From positions 620,001 through 684,000 of the forward strand of contig NC_047488.1 of assembly GCF_002079055.1 (NCBI RefSeq): DNA of 64,000 nt, written 5' to 3'. The notes under the pieces were generated by a model. It searched no databases. It saw nothing but the letters and a program-made list of their open reading frames with translations, and was not told the origin of the DNA. The position numbers were made by a program, and so were the translations under genes. Of the stretch, positions 32,458 to 41,741 are shown piece by piece (positions within the stretch are counted from its first letter, which is position 1; each line of letters starts with the position of its first letter). Source of the stretch: Saccharomyces paradoxus (Eukaryota > Ascomycota > Saccharomycetes > Saccharomycetales > Saccharomycetaceae).

Positions 32458-35400
32458 TCATGCGACCGTTTCTATAACGGCCACTATGTCACCAGAATCC
32501 ACCATATCACCATTACCATGGCAAATCTTTATAATCTTACCCGATTTAGGAGCAGAGATAATCATTTCCGCCTTCATGGCTTCGATAATTAGTAGCCCTT
32601 GACCTGCTTCAATAACATCCCCAACAGATGCTATAGACTTCCAAAAACGTCCAGAATACTCAGAATATACAATTTCTGCACCTTCTGGGAAGTCTTCTTC
32701 TTCATCAGGTTTGACAGCAGTACTTTCTTTCAGTTCAGAGTTTGCGTTTTGAATTAACTTGGCAAATTCCTCAGCCCTTTCGCCAAGCTGGCCTTCTTGG
32801 AATGTTGTGATAGAATCTTTGTTTGCATTGACCCACCTCATGTATTCTTGATGATCAAAAACACTCTTTTCAATGTTGACGTTGTAAACACCATTATCAC
32901 AATCTTCAGTCATTTTATCCAAATCTTCTTCAGACACTGGGTAGAATTCAACTTGATCGAATGGATTCATCAACCACGGAACCTCAGACGAAGCGGCCAG
33001 ACATAACTTATCCCAAATTGGGATGGTTCTACCTACTAATTGGTACCCACCAGGACTGTTAGCAGCATATATACACATATACATACCACCAATACCGACT
33101 GCGCCTCTTTCCGTGTATGTTCTACTTGGGTTGTATTTGCTCCCCAAGAATCTGTGACGAGGATCTAATGGAACAGCGCAAGGCGATCCTAGGAAAACAT
33201 CGCCTAAGCCTAAAACCATGAATCTGGCAGAATACAACATATCATAAACCTCTTTTCTTGAGATACCGTTTACATTGGCAATGAAATCAACGTTATTTGG
33301 TAACCATGGAGCAGACGAACGGATTGTTTCCTGGTACCTTTGAACGCATGCTAAAGTCTTGGAGTCTTCAAAAGCCATCGGTAATCTGATTATATTAGAA
33401 GTTATCTTCCAGTTTTCGTCAAATTGGATTTCAGTTTCATATGCCACCAATACTTCAAGCAAATCATTTTGGGTGACTTTGTAACCATCAAATTCTATCA
33501 AAACTGATCTAACACCTTGAGACATTTCAACAACACCAATAGTCTCATTTCTCTTAACAAGAGAGATCAGGCATTCTATCCTGTAGGCAATATTAAAGTT
33601 CATTTCATTATCACCATATTCCACCAAAACATAACGATCACCTGCCTGTCTGTATACAACTTTTGGTGAAAGCTCACTTACTTTTTCTATTTGTGCGAGG
33701 ATAGGCGTTTCGAAGGTGGGTAAAATTGACACAGAGTCCAATCGTCTTAACTTAGTACCATCCAATGACCTAATTGCAACATCCTGGGATTCCTTTAAGA
33801 ATCTCGAGCTTTCGTAAGAGAGTGGTACAAACTGAATAGAATCGCCGGGTTTAACCTGTCCAACCTTCCACAGTTCTGCTTCTGGGACAACTGCTTGGCA
33901 CACAAAGCCACCTAAAGAAGGACCATCACAAGTAATAATAACCGGCTCATCACCCGTGAAATTGATCGCACCCAACGAATAAACGTAATCGTGAGTGTTT
34001 GAAGGATGCATACCACCTTCGCCACCGCTACTTCTTGCCCATTTAGGTTTAGGTCCAATCAAACGGACGCCAAACCTATTAGAATTGTAATGAACCTTCC
34101 ACTTCTCGCTGAAAAATTCTTCGATGGATTCAGGTTTAAAGAAATCTGGGGACCCGTGTGGACCACATGTCACACCAATTTCCCACTCCTTAGTTTCGGA
34201 AATTTGGGGAATTAATGATTCGGAAATATTATGTGGAAGACACTCAATTGATTTATTTTCTTCATTGCTTGGCAAAAATAGTACATCTCCAAGTTTCAGC
34301 ACCCTTCCATTGTACCCCCCGACATTTCCTAGAGTGAAAGTGGAATAAGAACCCAAGTATTTGGGCACGTCAATACCGCCCCTGATACCTAAGTACGCCC
34401 TACAACCACTTGTCAACTTGCCAATGGATAAAGTAGATCCTCTCTTAACATCAACTGGTTCGTGTTGAGGAATTTCTTGGCCATCTAATGTACATAGAGC
34501 GGTACCACCAGTAATAGCAATGACAGTTTCACAGTGAAACACGATGGATGGACCAGTCAAGGTTACTTCAATAGCAGGCGTCCTATAATCATTACCAACA
34601 ATCCTGTTAGCCAATCTAAACGAATATGCATCCATTGGACCAGAGGGAGGAACGCCAATTCTCCAGTACCCAACTCTGCCGGGGTAATCCTGAATACTAG
34701 TGTGCGCACCAGGCAAAGTAATTTCGATGGCGGTTGGGTTATACTGGTAAGAATTCAAAATGTTCGTGGAAACCCTTGCTTCAGCAAAAAAATCACTGGT
34801 AATGATGGATTTCAGGTAGTCAATGTTAGTAATACATCCGTACACTTTCGTCTCTTCTAACGCTTGGTTTAATTTAGAAATTGCGTCATTACGATCTTTT
34901 CCATGAACGATGATTTTGGCCAATGTTGGGTCATATTCGGGAGATATATTAGTACCTTTCTTAACCCAAGTATCCACTCTTGCCCAATCAGGAAATTCCA
35001 CATCGACAAGTAAACCTGGAGAAGGCCTGAAATTTTTTAATGGATTTTCAGCATATAAACGAGCCTCCATTGAAACGCCATTAACTTCAACCTTTGTAGA
35101 GTCAAAATCAGGTGCATCATTAGCGGCAATTCTAACCATCCACTCGACTAAGTCTAATCCTGTAACCATTTCTGTGATTGGATGCTCAACTTGTAATCTT
35201 GTATTAACTTCTAAAAAGTAAAATTCATCCTTTTTTTCATCGTAAATGAATTCAACTGTACCAGCACACTTGTAATTCAATAAAGATCCCAGGCTTTCAG
35301 CTGCCTTTCTCAAAGCCAGTCTTGTTTTTTCCGGTAGATTTGGAGCAGGAGTTTCTTCAATGACTTTTTGGTTACGGCGCTGTAAAGAACAATCACGTTC

Positions 35401-37962
35401 GCCCAAAGCGATTGCCTTCCCAAAACCATCGCCCATAAGTTGAACTTCAACATGTCTGGCATTTTCGATAAATCGTTCCAAAAATACGCCAGCGTCGCCG
35501 AAAAATGTTTCACCTTGATGTTTCACGGTTTCAAAAATATGCTCGATATCTTCTTCAGAATCGACTTTCTGCAAACCAATACCACCACCACCAGCAGTTG
35601 ACTTCACCATTACTGGGTATTCCAATTCCGCTGCGACTTTTTTAGCCTCTTCGACTGAAGTGATAAGCAAAGAGCCTGGCACTAAAGGAACGCCAGCTTT
35701 CTGCGCAATCTGTCTAGCAGAATGTTTTAACCCTAAACCCCTAATAATATCTCCAGAAGGACCTACAAAGGTAATACCAGCACTGGTGCATGCGTCAGAA
35801 AAATCAGCATTTTCCGATAAGAAACCATATCCAGGAATAATAGCTTGTGCATTAGTTTGCTTAGCGGCGTTTATAATCTTATCCATGTCTAGATATGTTT
35901 GTGCTGCGGTTGTGCCATGAAGGGGCACAGCAATATCTGCATCAGTAACATGTTGAGAATATTTATCGGGGTCAGAATAAACTGCAACCGATTTAATACC
36001 CAATTTTTTCAATGTCTTGATAATACGAACTGCAATTTCACCTCTATTGGCAATTAACACGGTATCAAATAACTTCTTCTTTTGGGACTCTTTTTCCTTC
36101 AACGCTTCAAAATATGCTCTAAATCCACCATACTTTGTAATGTCAACTGTACCTTCAGCTTTGTAACCGGACTCCTCACAAATAAAAGATTTGATCCATT
36201 CACCAGATTCCAACTCCACCGAACCTATTCCTAGTGGCTCAGGGACCATAGATATAAAAGTACCGAACTGCTCTTTTGGAACACTGTAAACTTCCAATTC
36301 TATTTGAGACCCATTACCATCAACTCTTCTCAACCCGGGTTTCAAAACGGGTCCATTTTTAGGCAAAGCAAAAAGTTGGTAAGTTTTTGACGTCTTTGTT
36401 GTACATAAATATGTTGCATTGACCTTTTCCAATTGCCAATGTAAAGGGAGATCCTTAAGGTGAGCACCTACAACGGCCAATTTTATGGAAGTGGATGGGT
36501 CGTAGTTTGGACCGACCAATTGATCGTTTGCTGGTTTTACTGAGGAAGTAGTAAAAGTGCCGTAGGTTCTGGAATAGTTGGGGAATATCTTTTGGAAATA
36601 GCGGTTAGCCAACTCTAACAGCGCGTAATCTGTGAATTTCTTACCGATTAAAGTAATACCATTTGGTAAGCCATCGTCTCGGAACCCTGCAGGAACAGCA
36701 AGGGCAGCCAAGTCTGCCAAATTGACAAAATTAGTCCATGTGCCCTGCCTTGAGTTGACTAAGACTGGCTCATCCGCGACTTGTTGCATAGTAGGATTCA
36801 AGGGACACGTGGGCACACACAAGACATCGACGGATTTGAGAAGTCGTCTCACTTTTTGCAAGATGCCTTGTCTTTTGTATTCAAAACTAAAGCAGTCTAC
36901 CGCACTGTATTTCTTAGCCCCTTCTATGATCGAAATAACGGTAGGGTCTAAAGATTCCTTTGGTGGTTTACTGTCTAAGAATGATTGAATGGCTTGATAA
37001 CGCTCCGCCACCCAAGTACCTTCGTATAAGCAACGAGCCAACTCTAAAAGAGGTTCGAAATCAATTTCTATGACGTTAGCACCCGTTTTGGATAGGTGCT
37101 CGACAGCATTAGAAAACAACACAGGATTCTCGGTTTCCCCATACCACGGGATGTTTTTAGGAATAGCAATCGTTACATTGCTTGGAAATTTTTTCAAAGG
37201 GTTGGGAACATACGGTCTAGAATATTCATCATTTTCAGGGTCTGGCTGGCACATAATGCTGAAGCAGCGCTCAGCATCACTTAGGTTCAATGCAAAGATG
37301 GAAACGCAGTCTAAAGATTTACAAGCAGGAACTACACCTTGGCAGGAAAAGACACCCTTTGTCGGCTTTAGACCGATCAGGTTGTTCAAAGCGGCTGGGA
37401 CTCTGCCAGAACCAGCTGTATCGGTACCCAATGCAATTGGCACAATACCTCTAGCAACCACTGATGCTGACCCAGCAGAGGAACCACCAGATACATGCTC
37501 ACTGCTAAAAGCGCAGGGTGTCTTCCCGTATGGAGACCGTGTGCCAACTAATCCTGTGGCAAATTGGTCCAGGTTCGTCTTACCCAGGATTAACGCACCT
37601 GCATTTCTTAGTAATTCTACTACTTTAGAGTCTCTGGAGGGCTCATATGCAAAAGATGGGCATGCAGCAGTCGTTGGTAGACCTCTAACGTCGATGTTGT
37701 CTTTAACTGCAATGGGAACACCGTAGAGAGGTAAAGTTTCTTTATTCTTTCTGCTCTTTAAAATTCTGAATTGGTGCAATAAATTTTCCTTTGAGGCCAG
37801 CGATATCCATGCATTATCGATTGGCGAAACATTTTGAGAGTCTAATAGTGATTCAAGAAGTCTTAATGAAGCCTGAGGGCTCGATGACTTGTGGAAGTCA
37901 ATCCAGTCTTGGACCGACCAACCTAACGAAATTTCAGCGGCAGTTTCAGAGCTAACTGTCAT
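32458..37962 (-). CDS. DUR1,2: Urea amidolyase Dur1,2 (YBR208C)
   Basis: Bifunctional cytosolic enzyme that degrades urea to ammonia and CO2 in two steps, using ATP and biotin. 1834 residues. Domains in order: allophanate hydrolase of the amidase-signature family (about 1-620; Ser-rich GGSSAGSASVVARG and the conserved Lys in VPIAVKDNID); urea carboxylase biotin-carboxylase domain (from about 630, FDTVLIANRGEIAVRI; ATP-grasp KSTAGGGGIGLQ; EVNTRLQVEHPITE); carboxyltransferase domains (GYPGRVGYWRIG-type region onward); and a C-terminal biotinyl domain with EAMKAEM, Lys1797 being the biotinylation site. A dense GATAA cluster upstream fits nitrogen catabolite control by Gln3/Gat1. Confidence 0.98.
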   Translation of the reverse strand: MTVSSETAAEISLGWSVQDWIDFHKSSSPQASLRLLESLLDSQNVSPIDNAWISLASKENLLHQFRILKSRKNKETLPLYGVPIAVKDNIDVRGLPTTAACPSFAYEPSRDSKVVELLRNAGALILGKTNLDQFATGLVGTRSPYGKTPCAFSSEHVSGGSSAGSASVVARGIVPIALGTDTAGSGRVPAALNNLIGLKPTKGVFSCQGVVPACKSLDCVSIFALNLSDAERCFSIMCQPDPENDEYSRPYVPNPLKKFPSNVTIAIPKNIPWYGETENPVLFSNAVEHLSKTGANVIEIDFEPLLELARCLYEGTWVAERYQAIQSFLDSKPPKESLDPTVISIIEGAKKYSAVDCFSFEYKRQGILQKVRRLLKSVDVLCVPTCPLNPTMQQVADEPVLVNSRQGTWTNFVNLADLAALAVPAGFRDDGLPNGITLIGKKFTDYALLELANRYFQKIFPNYSRTYGTFTTSSVKPANDQLVGPNYDPSTSIKLAVVGAHLKDLPLHWQLEKVNATYLCTTKTSKTYQLFALPKNGPVLKPGLRRVDGNGSQIELEVYSVPKEQFGTFISMVPEPLGIGSVELESGEWIKSFICEESGYKAEGTVDITKYGGFRAYFEALKEKESQKKKLFDTVLIANRGEIAVRIIKTLKKLGIKSVAVYSDPDKYSQHVTDADIAVPLHGTTAAQTYLDMDKIINAAKQTNAQAIIPGYGFLSENADFSDACTSAGITFVGPSGDIIRGLGLKHSARQIAQKAGVPLVPGSLLITSVEEAKKVAAELEYPVMVKSTAGGGGIGLQKVDSEEDIEHIFETVKHQGETFFGDAGVFLERFIENARHVEVQLMGDGFGKAIALGERDCSLQRRNQKVIEETPAPNLPEKTRLALRKAAESLGSLLNYKCAGTVEFIYDEKKDEFYFLEVNTRLQVEHPITEMVTGLDLVEWMVRIAANDAPDFDSTKVEVNGVSMEARLYAENPLKNFRPSPGLLVDVEFPDWARVDTWVKKGTNISPEYDPTLAKIIVHGKDRNDAISKLNQALEETKVYGCITNIDYLKSIITSDFFAEARVSTNILNSYQYNPTAIEITLPGAHTSIQDYPGRVGYWRIGVPPSGPMDAYSFRLANRIVGNDYRTPAIEVTLTGPSIVFHCETVIAITGGTALCTLDGQEIPQHEPVDVKRGSTLSIGKLTSGCRAYLGIRGGIDVPKYLGSYSTFTLGNVGGYNGRVLKLGDVLFLPSNEENKSIECLPHNISESLIPQISETKEWEIGVTCGPHGSPDFFKPESIEEFFSEKWKVHYNSNRFGVRLIGPKPKWARSSGGEGGMHPSNTHDYVYSLGAINFTGDEPVIITCDGPSLGGFVCQAVVPEAELWKVGQVKPGDSIQFVPLSYESSRFLKESQDVAIRSLDGTKLRRLDSVSILPTFETPILAQIEKVSELSPKVVYRQAGDRYVLVEYGDNEMNFNIAYRIECLISLVKRNETIGVVEMSQGVRSVLIEFDGYKVTQNDLLEVLVAYETEIQFDENWKITSNIIRLPMAFEDSKTLACVQRYQETIRSSAPWLPNNVDFIANVNGISRKEVYDMLYSARFMVLGLGDVFLGSPCAVPLDPRHRFLGSKYNPSRTYTERGAVGIGGMYMCIYAANSPGGYQLVGRTIPIWDKLCLAASSEVPWLMNPFDQVEFYPVSEEDLDKMTEDCDNGVYNVNIEKSVFDHQEYMRWVNANKDSITTFQEGQLGERAEEFAKLIQNANSELKESTAVKPDEEEDFPEGAEIVYSEYSGRFWKSIASVGDVIEAGQGLLIIEAMKAEMIISAPKSGKIIKICHGNGDMVDSGDIVAVIETVA

Positions 37963-38330
37963 TTTTTTTATTAAAACAGGACTTTATTGTAACTATATCA
38001 AAGATATTATTTTATCTTTTATATTAATGTAAATTAAAATGTGGAGTATATCAGCTTCTCACCTAATATATTAGTATAAGCTAATGACAACTTGAGGCTA
38101 TATGATCCAAGAAAAAAAAAGTTTAGCTGAGAGAGGCTGATATCCAGAAGTGAGTGAGTGTACGCATCTCATGCCCCATCAACCCTACTGTTTAAATACA
38201 AACATTCGATTTCTAGCAACGTCTAACGAAAGCTAATTCGAGTTAAGAAGCAGGAAAAGGCAAAAACATCTTGTCTCTTATCTCAATGGCTTGCGCTAAC
38301 TGTGAGCAACATGCCCTATGAAATAGGGGA

Positions 38331-38513
38331 ATGAACGCATATTGGCTCCATTATAGACCGTCAATCAAGGAAGAGCTACCAAACTATAAACGCACATTTC
38401 TCGGCAGGGCTAGGAACGCTGGCCTGCTTATCTTATCTGAAGCTTATTTACTGTACGTTTTTTTATCTTATCTGATAAGAAAAAAAAAATCCGGAAAAGC
38501 GCGTGAAAGGTGA
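38331..38513 (+). pseudogene. Shortened frame of the doubtful gene YBR209W
   Basis: Sixty codons from ATG (MNAYWLHYRPSIKEELPNYK...), at the place of S. cerevisiae YBR209W, an uncharacterised 105-codon ORF. A ten-base A run at 38480-38489 is followed by an early TGA at 38511-38513. The neighbouring frame past the A run stays open to a TAA at 38653-38655, so a one-base difference in the run would account for the longer reference frame. The frame covers the GATA cluster of the DUR1,2 promoter, which makes a protein-coding role doubtful in either species. Confidence 0.5.
38427..38479 (-). promoter_or_regulatory. GATAA cluster upstream of DUR1,2
   Basis: Two overlapping CTTATC motifs (38427-38437, read GATAAGATAAG on the gene strand), TTATC at 38463-38467, CTTATC at 38467-38472 and GATAAG at 38474-38479. 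Five GATA cores in 53 nt, about 465-515 nt upstream of the DUR1,2 start, match the UAS-NTR arrangement bound by Gln3/Gat1 and opposed by Dal80/Gzf3. Confidence 0.7.
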
Positions 38514-38782
38514 GGCGAGATACAGCCAAAGATGCGTGCCGTTGCAATTAGCTAACAACTTGGCGTTCTGCGGTGACCATGAGAGATCTACCGATTTCAA
38601 AAAGGGTATTGGCAATACCCTTAGTAGCCTTATCTGCAGCAAGTTATTGGGTTAACGTGTTCGACATTGTTGGGGCAAAAAAAGCAAAGAACGCGACGTA
38701 AACCTAGTAGAATACAATGTTGCCTTTGAGTAGAGAACAGCTAGACAGATTAATCTATATATGGATTGAAAAAAAGAAAAGA

Positions 38783-38854
38783 AGCTCGCACTCAGGATCG
38801 AACTAAGGACCAACAGATTTGCAATCTGCTGCGCTACCACTGCGCCATACGAGC
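38783..38854 (-). tRNA. tRNA-Cys (GCA)
   Basis: 72-nt cloverleaf on the minus strand with acceptor stem GCTCGTA/TGCGAGC and discriminator T. The D arm GGCGCAGTGGTAGCGC contains the A box. The anticodon is GCA (complement of 38820-38822). The T arm has GGTTCGAT-like AGTTCGATCC (B box). No intron. Corresponds to tC(GCA)B of chromosome II. Confidence 0.97.
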
Positions 38855-39057
38855 TTTCAATTACATGGAAGTGTAATGGTCGAAACTAGGTAAGATAATT
38901 TGTTAGTAACAACTATATCGCAGATGAAACGCTACTCTGAACTGTGTGTTTTCGATCGTTCCAGATGAAGCTAGTGGATACTAGTTTAAGTAATTGCTAA
39001 TATTTCACCTGCAAAATAGTCGTTACTGTTTAACGTATGGAAGGTATACTAAGAATA

Positions 39058-39407
39058 ATTGGTGGAATCGAAATGTCATCAAGAACAATTTACTTCTGAG
39101 TTTTTAGTTCATCTTCATCATCGGACCCGATGAACAAGTCCACCTTTGTCATCTCCAAACCTGCCTTTAACGGGATCCAAATTCGCTTATGAGTAGTACG
39201 TCTCTTAATACGCTAACTCGGTAACCACCCCCATAATAACGACATCCCCTTCAACTCATGCCATGTAAATTCTAAGCACGAACTATAACATCCGTCACTA
39301 GTCATCTCGAACAGGTTAGCCATTATTTGCTTAATGGAGTTCTTCAACGCATCCATTTTCAAAGATTCTTCAGCGGCCCTTAACCTTGAATTATCAAATG
39401 CCTTCAT
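39058..39407 (-). pseudogene. Unidentified gene relic with an internal stop
   Basis: From ATG at 39407 the minus strand reads 64 codons (MKAFDNSRLRAAEESLKMDA..., a helical, charged start). A TAG follows at 39213-39215. The same frame then continues with protein-like text (KRIWIPLKAGLEMTKVDLF...) to an acidic end GSDDEDELKTQK and a stop near 39100. One continuous frame on both sides of a single stop, an amphipathic N terminus and an acidic C terminus argue for a decayed small gene. I do not recognise the family, and it does not look like RSM26, the neighbour of AIM25 on chromosome X. Confidence 0.4.
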
Positions 39408-39529
39408 TATATAAATAACCCTATATCTTCCAAAGAAGAAATAAACCTTGATTTTTTTCAGTTTTGTTTAATCAAATCTACCATCGTTCTCATTTACTGG
39501 ACAAAAGCTTACATCACTATTACTTTCCA

Positions 39530-40260
39530 TTGCCTCAAAAAGACATTGCTTGTTAGTTGTAGCGCCTTCTCAGTTTTCCAGCATGCTCATCGGTATGCTA
39601 TAATGGACGTGAACCGAAACAAAATAGCGTCAATGGTGGAAAGGGATTTTTTTACAATAAAGGCCAGAATGTGTCACTTTCGTCGTCTACTTCGACCTTT
39701 TTTAGTGGATGTCTTTGATAATTGGGGAAGTTTAATAATGACAATTAAAAGGCCCGTTTCCTTTATTAATTCTCACATCAATACTATAATGCCTCCCTCT
39801 TTGTATGTTGACAATGACAGTGTACCCTCTCGTTACCATGAAGGTAAAGAAGGAACAATAGTGGGAGAGGCCATTCGGGATTGGCATCTATAGAGGCGTC
39901 GTTACGAATTATTCCAGAAAGATGGAACAGAAGGATCTATATTTGACCAATTTGGTAAAATAGATGCACCGTTTTTATCATTTGATTTCCCCGTAACAGA
40001 TGCTGAGGGTAAGAGAATGGCTAGTGTGAATAGAAATTTGATTGGTTTAGGAAGGGAAACGTTTACCGATGCTGGTGTTTATGCCGTTAGCTTTGACTCC
40101 CAGAGATGCTTTAATGATACCTTTCCCGCTGAAATGGTAAGTTCTCAAGAACTAATTTGGACCAAAGGGCTTTGTTATTAGCAAACACAGTCTCCATTGA
40201 TTTTGACTATTTTTCGGGACATTGAAGGCAAACTAGAAGTTTCCTTTCTTGGGTGGCGGT
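39530..40260 (+). pseudogene. Decayed copy of AIM25 (phospholipid scramblase family)
   Basis: The plus strand encodes scramblase-family text colinear with S. cerevisiae Aim25 (YJR100C): HRYAIMDVNRNKIASM, RPFLVDVFDNWGSLIMTIKR, FINSHINTIMPPS and YHEGKEGTIVGEAIRDWHL. After an in-frame TAG at 39891-39893 the same frame continues RRRYELFQKDGTEG, FDQFGKIDAPFLSFDFPVTD, VNRNLIGLGRETFTDAGVY and SFDSQRCFNDTFPAEM. A frame change near 40155 then gives LDQRALLLANTVSIDFDYFS. The N-terminal third is missing or unrecognisable before about 39546. The functional gene lies on chromosome X, so this is an ectopic, non-functional copy. Confidence 0.85.
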
Positions 40261-40333
40261 TGTGGTGGACTATGTATTTAAAAAAAAAAATACTGTTTAA
40301 GTATATTTGAATACACAATACTAGAAATTTTTA

Positions 40334-40670
40334 TCATTCCCAGGTGAGGCCTAATCCTAACATGACAAAATTCAAGATATCCTCTTCTTTAGCATTTTCC
40401 ATATATGTGGACACTCTCAGTCTAACTAAATCCTGTTCAATCAAATCAGTTGCAGTTGGGTCGCCTTTTTTCTCAAATAAAGGGGTCCGCTCAAATAACA
40501 GTACAATGGTCTTCATTGGCCTTGATAAGAAATGCCAATAATTCTGGCTCTGCCAAGCTATAGATATCGATATATGCCCATTCCTGTTTTAACCTAATTT
40601 GTGTGCGAATTCTGTAAAGAACTACAGAATTCGATTCGATTGGTACCACGGCACGATGGTCTCCGCTCAT
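40334..40670 (-). pseudogene. Decayed, internally deleted copy of YUH1 (ubiquitin C-terminal hydrolase)
   Basis: Minus strand from ATG at 40670 reads MSGDHRAVVPIESN, then KQEWAYIDIYSLAEPELLAFL. It then changes frame through KTIVLLF and jumps to LSGPLYLRKK-like text, ending DPTATDLIEQDLVRLR...YMENAKEEDILNFVMLGLGLTWE and a TGA at 40334-40336. Both ends match Yuh1 (YJR099W) as I recall it. The middle of the protein, including the catalytic Cys and His regions, is absent, so 337 bp remain of about 711. It is convergent with the AIM25 copy, the same arrangement as YJR100C-YJR099W on chromosome X. Confidence 0.85.
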
Positions 40671-40740
40671 GCTTTTGCTACGGTATTTTTATAACAATGG
40701 TCACTTCTACTTGTTGGTCAAAGGACCTTCAATAACTCTC

Positions 40741-41071
40741 TGCGAATTTAGTGAATAATTGCATAATTGTTGGGATTTCATTGTTGATAAAGACTCCATT
40801 ATTAGGTATACATAATATATTAGAAGTTCTCCTCGAGGATATAGGAATCCACAAAAGAGAATCGGTAGTTCTACATCATAATATTACTTCATCTTCTCTC
40901 CTTTTATATGTTTTCATTCATTATCCTATCACATTATCAATCCTTGAATTTCTGCTTCCACTAAAATTAATGACTGTTTCTCGTCATTTTTGTCATCTTC
41001 TAACACCGTATATGATAATCTACTAGTGATTGAATACTAGTCGATAGATAATAGGTAATTCCCATCCAAAA
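40741..41071 (-). mobile_element. Solo delta LTR (Ty1/Ty2 family), worn fossil
   Basis: About 331 bp, the normal delta length, in minus orientation. Recognisable delta segments include ATAATTGTTGGGAT near one end, TTCTCCTCGAGGAT, AATCCTTGAATTTC, TCATCTTCTAACACCGTATATGATAA and a degraded terminal CCAAAA. It lies about 600 bp upstream of tRNA-Glu, the region Ty1 prefers. Many scattered differences from the family consensus suggest an old insertion. No internal Ty sequence remains. It cuts into the relic at 41072-41613. Confidence 0.85.
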
Positions 41072-41613
41072 CCGACTCACGTGTACACTCAGGATCCATT
41101 TCTTCCAAGAATTTAAGTGCCCAATATTCCCAACTGTCGACTAATTCGATGATTCCTTCTTGGGCAAGAAGTTTGAAAACATACCTCTCGTGCTCATATA
41201 GGCTTGCTTTATTGTCATAACCGACAGATGACCAACTTTGATCACCCAGGGTGGCAGAAACATAATATGTGGTGGCCGTGTCGTTGTAAAAACCATCTTC
41301 TTTGGGTGTGTATACGATCCCGTCTAACACACGAGTTAAAAATGACATCGTCAGGTATCAAGGCTAATGTGCCATCACAGTCGACTAACTGAGTTGACAT
41401 TACGCTGATGATGTGGAATAGTATAGAGAAGATCAGAAGAAGATTCATGCTGGTTCTCTTCCTGTGGTGACAGATACTTTGAAATTGTGTTAGCTGTGGC
41501 CTGTCAGCCATCAGATGAATTCCTTGAAAAAATCCAGAGTTCTTATTCTGCAGGCAGGAGAAAGGCCTTCGGCTAAGATTACTCGAACAAGATTCTTTGC
41601 AGGAAGAGAGCAC
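41072..41613 (-). pseudogene. Relic of an unidentified, probably secreted small protein
   Basis: Minus-strand coding remnant. Its upstream part has a secretion-signal-like hydrophobic start (MNLLLIFSILFHIISVMS). Its downstream part has protein-like text with aromatic and acidic residues. It is broken, with at least one internal break and a lost 3' end where the delta LTR sits. I cannot name the family. A small secreted, killer-toxin-like protein is one possibility but rests only on general character, so I treat it as a fossil. Confidence 0.4.
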
Positions 41614-41669
41614 TTCACGTTAACATTATACTAGGCATTCTTTAAATTGAACTTTAATGTAAATTGCCA

Positions 41670-41741
41670 TCCGATATAGTGTAACGGCTATCACATCACG
41701 CTTTCACCGTGGAGACCGGGGTTCGACTCCCCGTATCGGAG
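41670..41741 (+). tRNA. tRNA-Glu (UUC)
   Basis: 72-nt cloverleaf with acceptor stem TCCGATA/TATCGGA and discriminator G. The A box lies in TAGTGTAACGGCTA. Anticodon TTC is at 41703-41705 in a CTTTCAC loop. The B box GGTTCGACTCC is at 41720-41730. A T run at 41747-41753 serves as the Pol III terminator. No intron. Corresponds to tE(UUC)B. Confidence 0.97.

Larger units (their letters stand above)
37963..38782. other. DUR1,2 promoter region up to tRNA-Cys
   Basis: Holds the DUR1,2 upstream region with the GATA cluster (38427-38479) and the broken YBR209W frame that overlaps it. An A-tract (38112-38119) lies nearer the gene. Nothing else recognised. Confidence 0.6.

Noticed and set aside
39546-39893. 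A functional 115-residue gene
   Set aside because: It is only the middle of the AIM25 copy; similar coding text continues past the stop.
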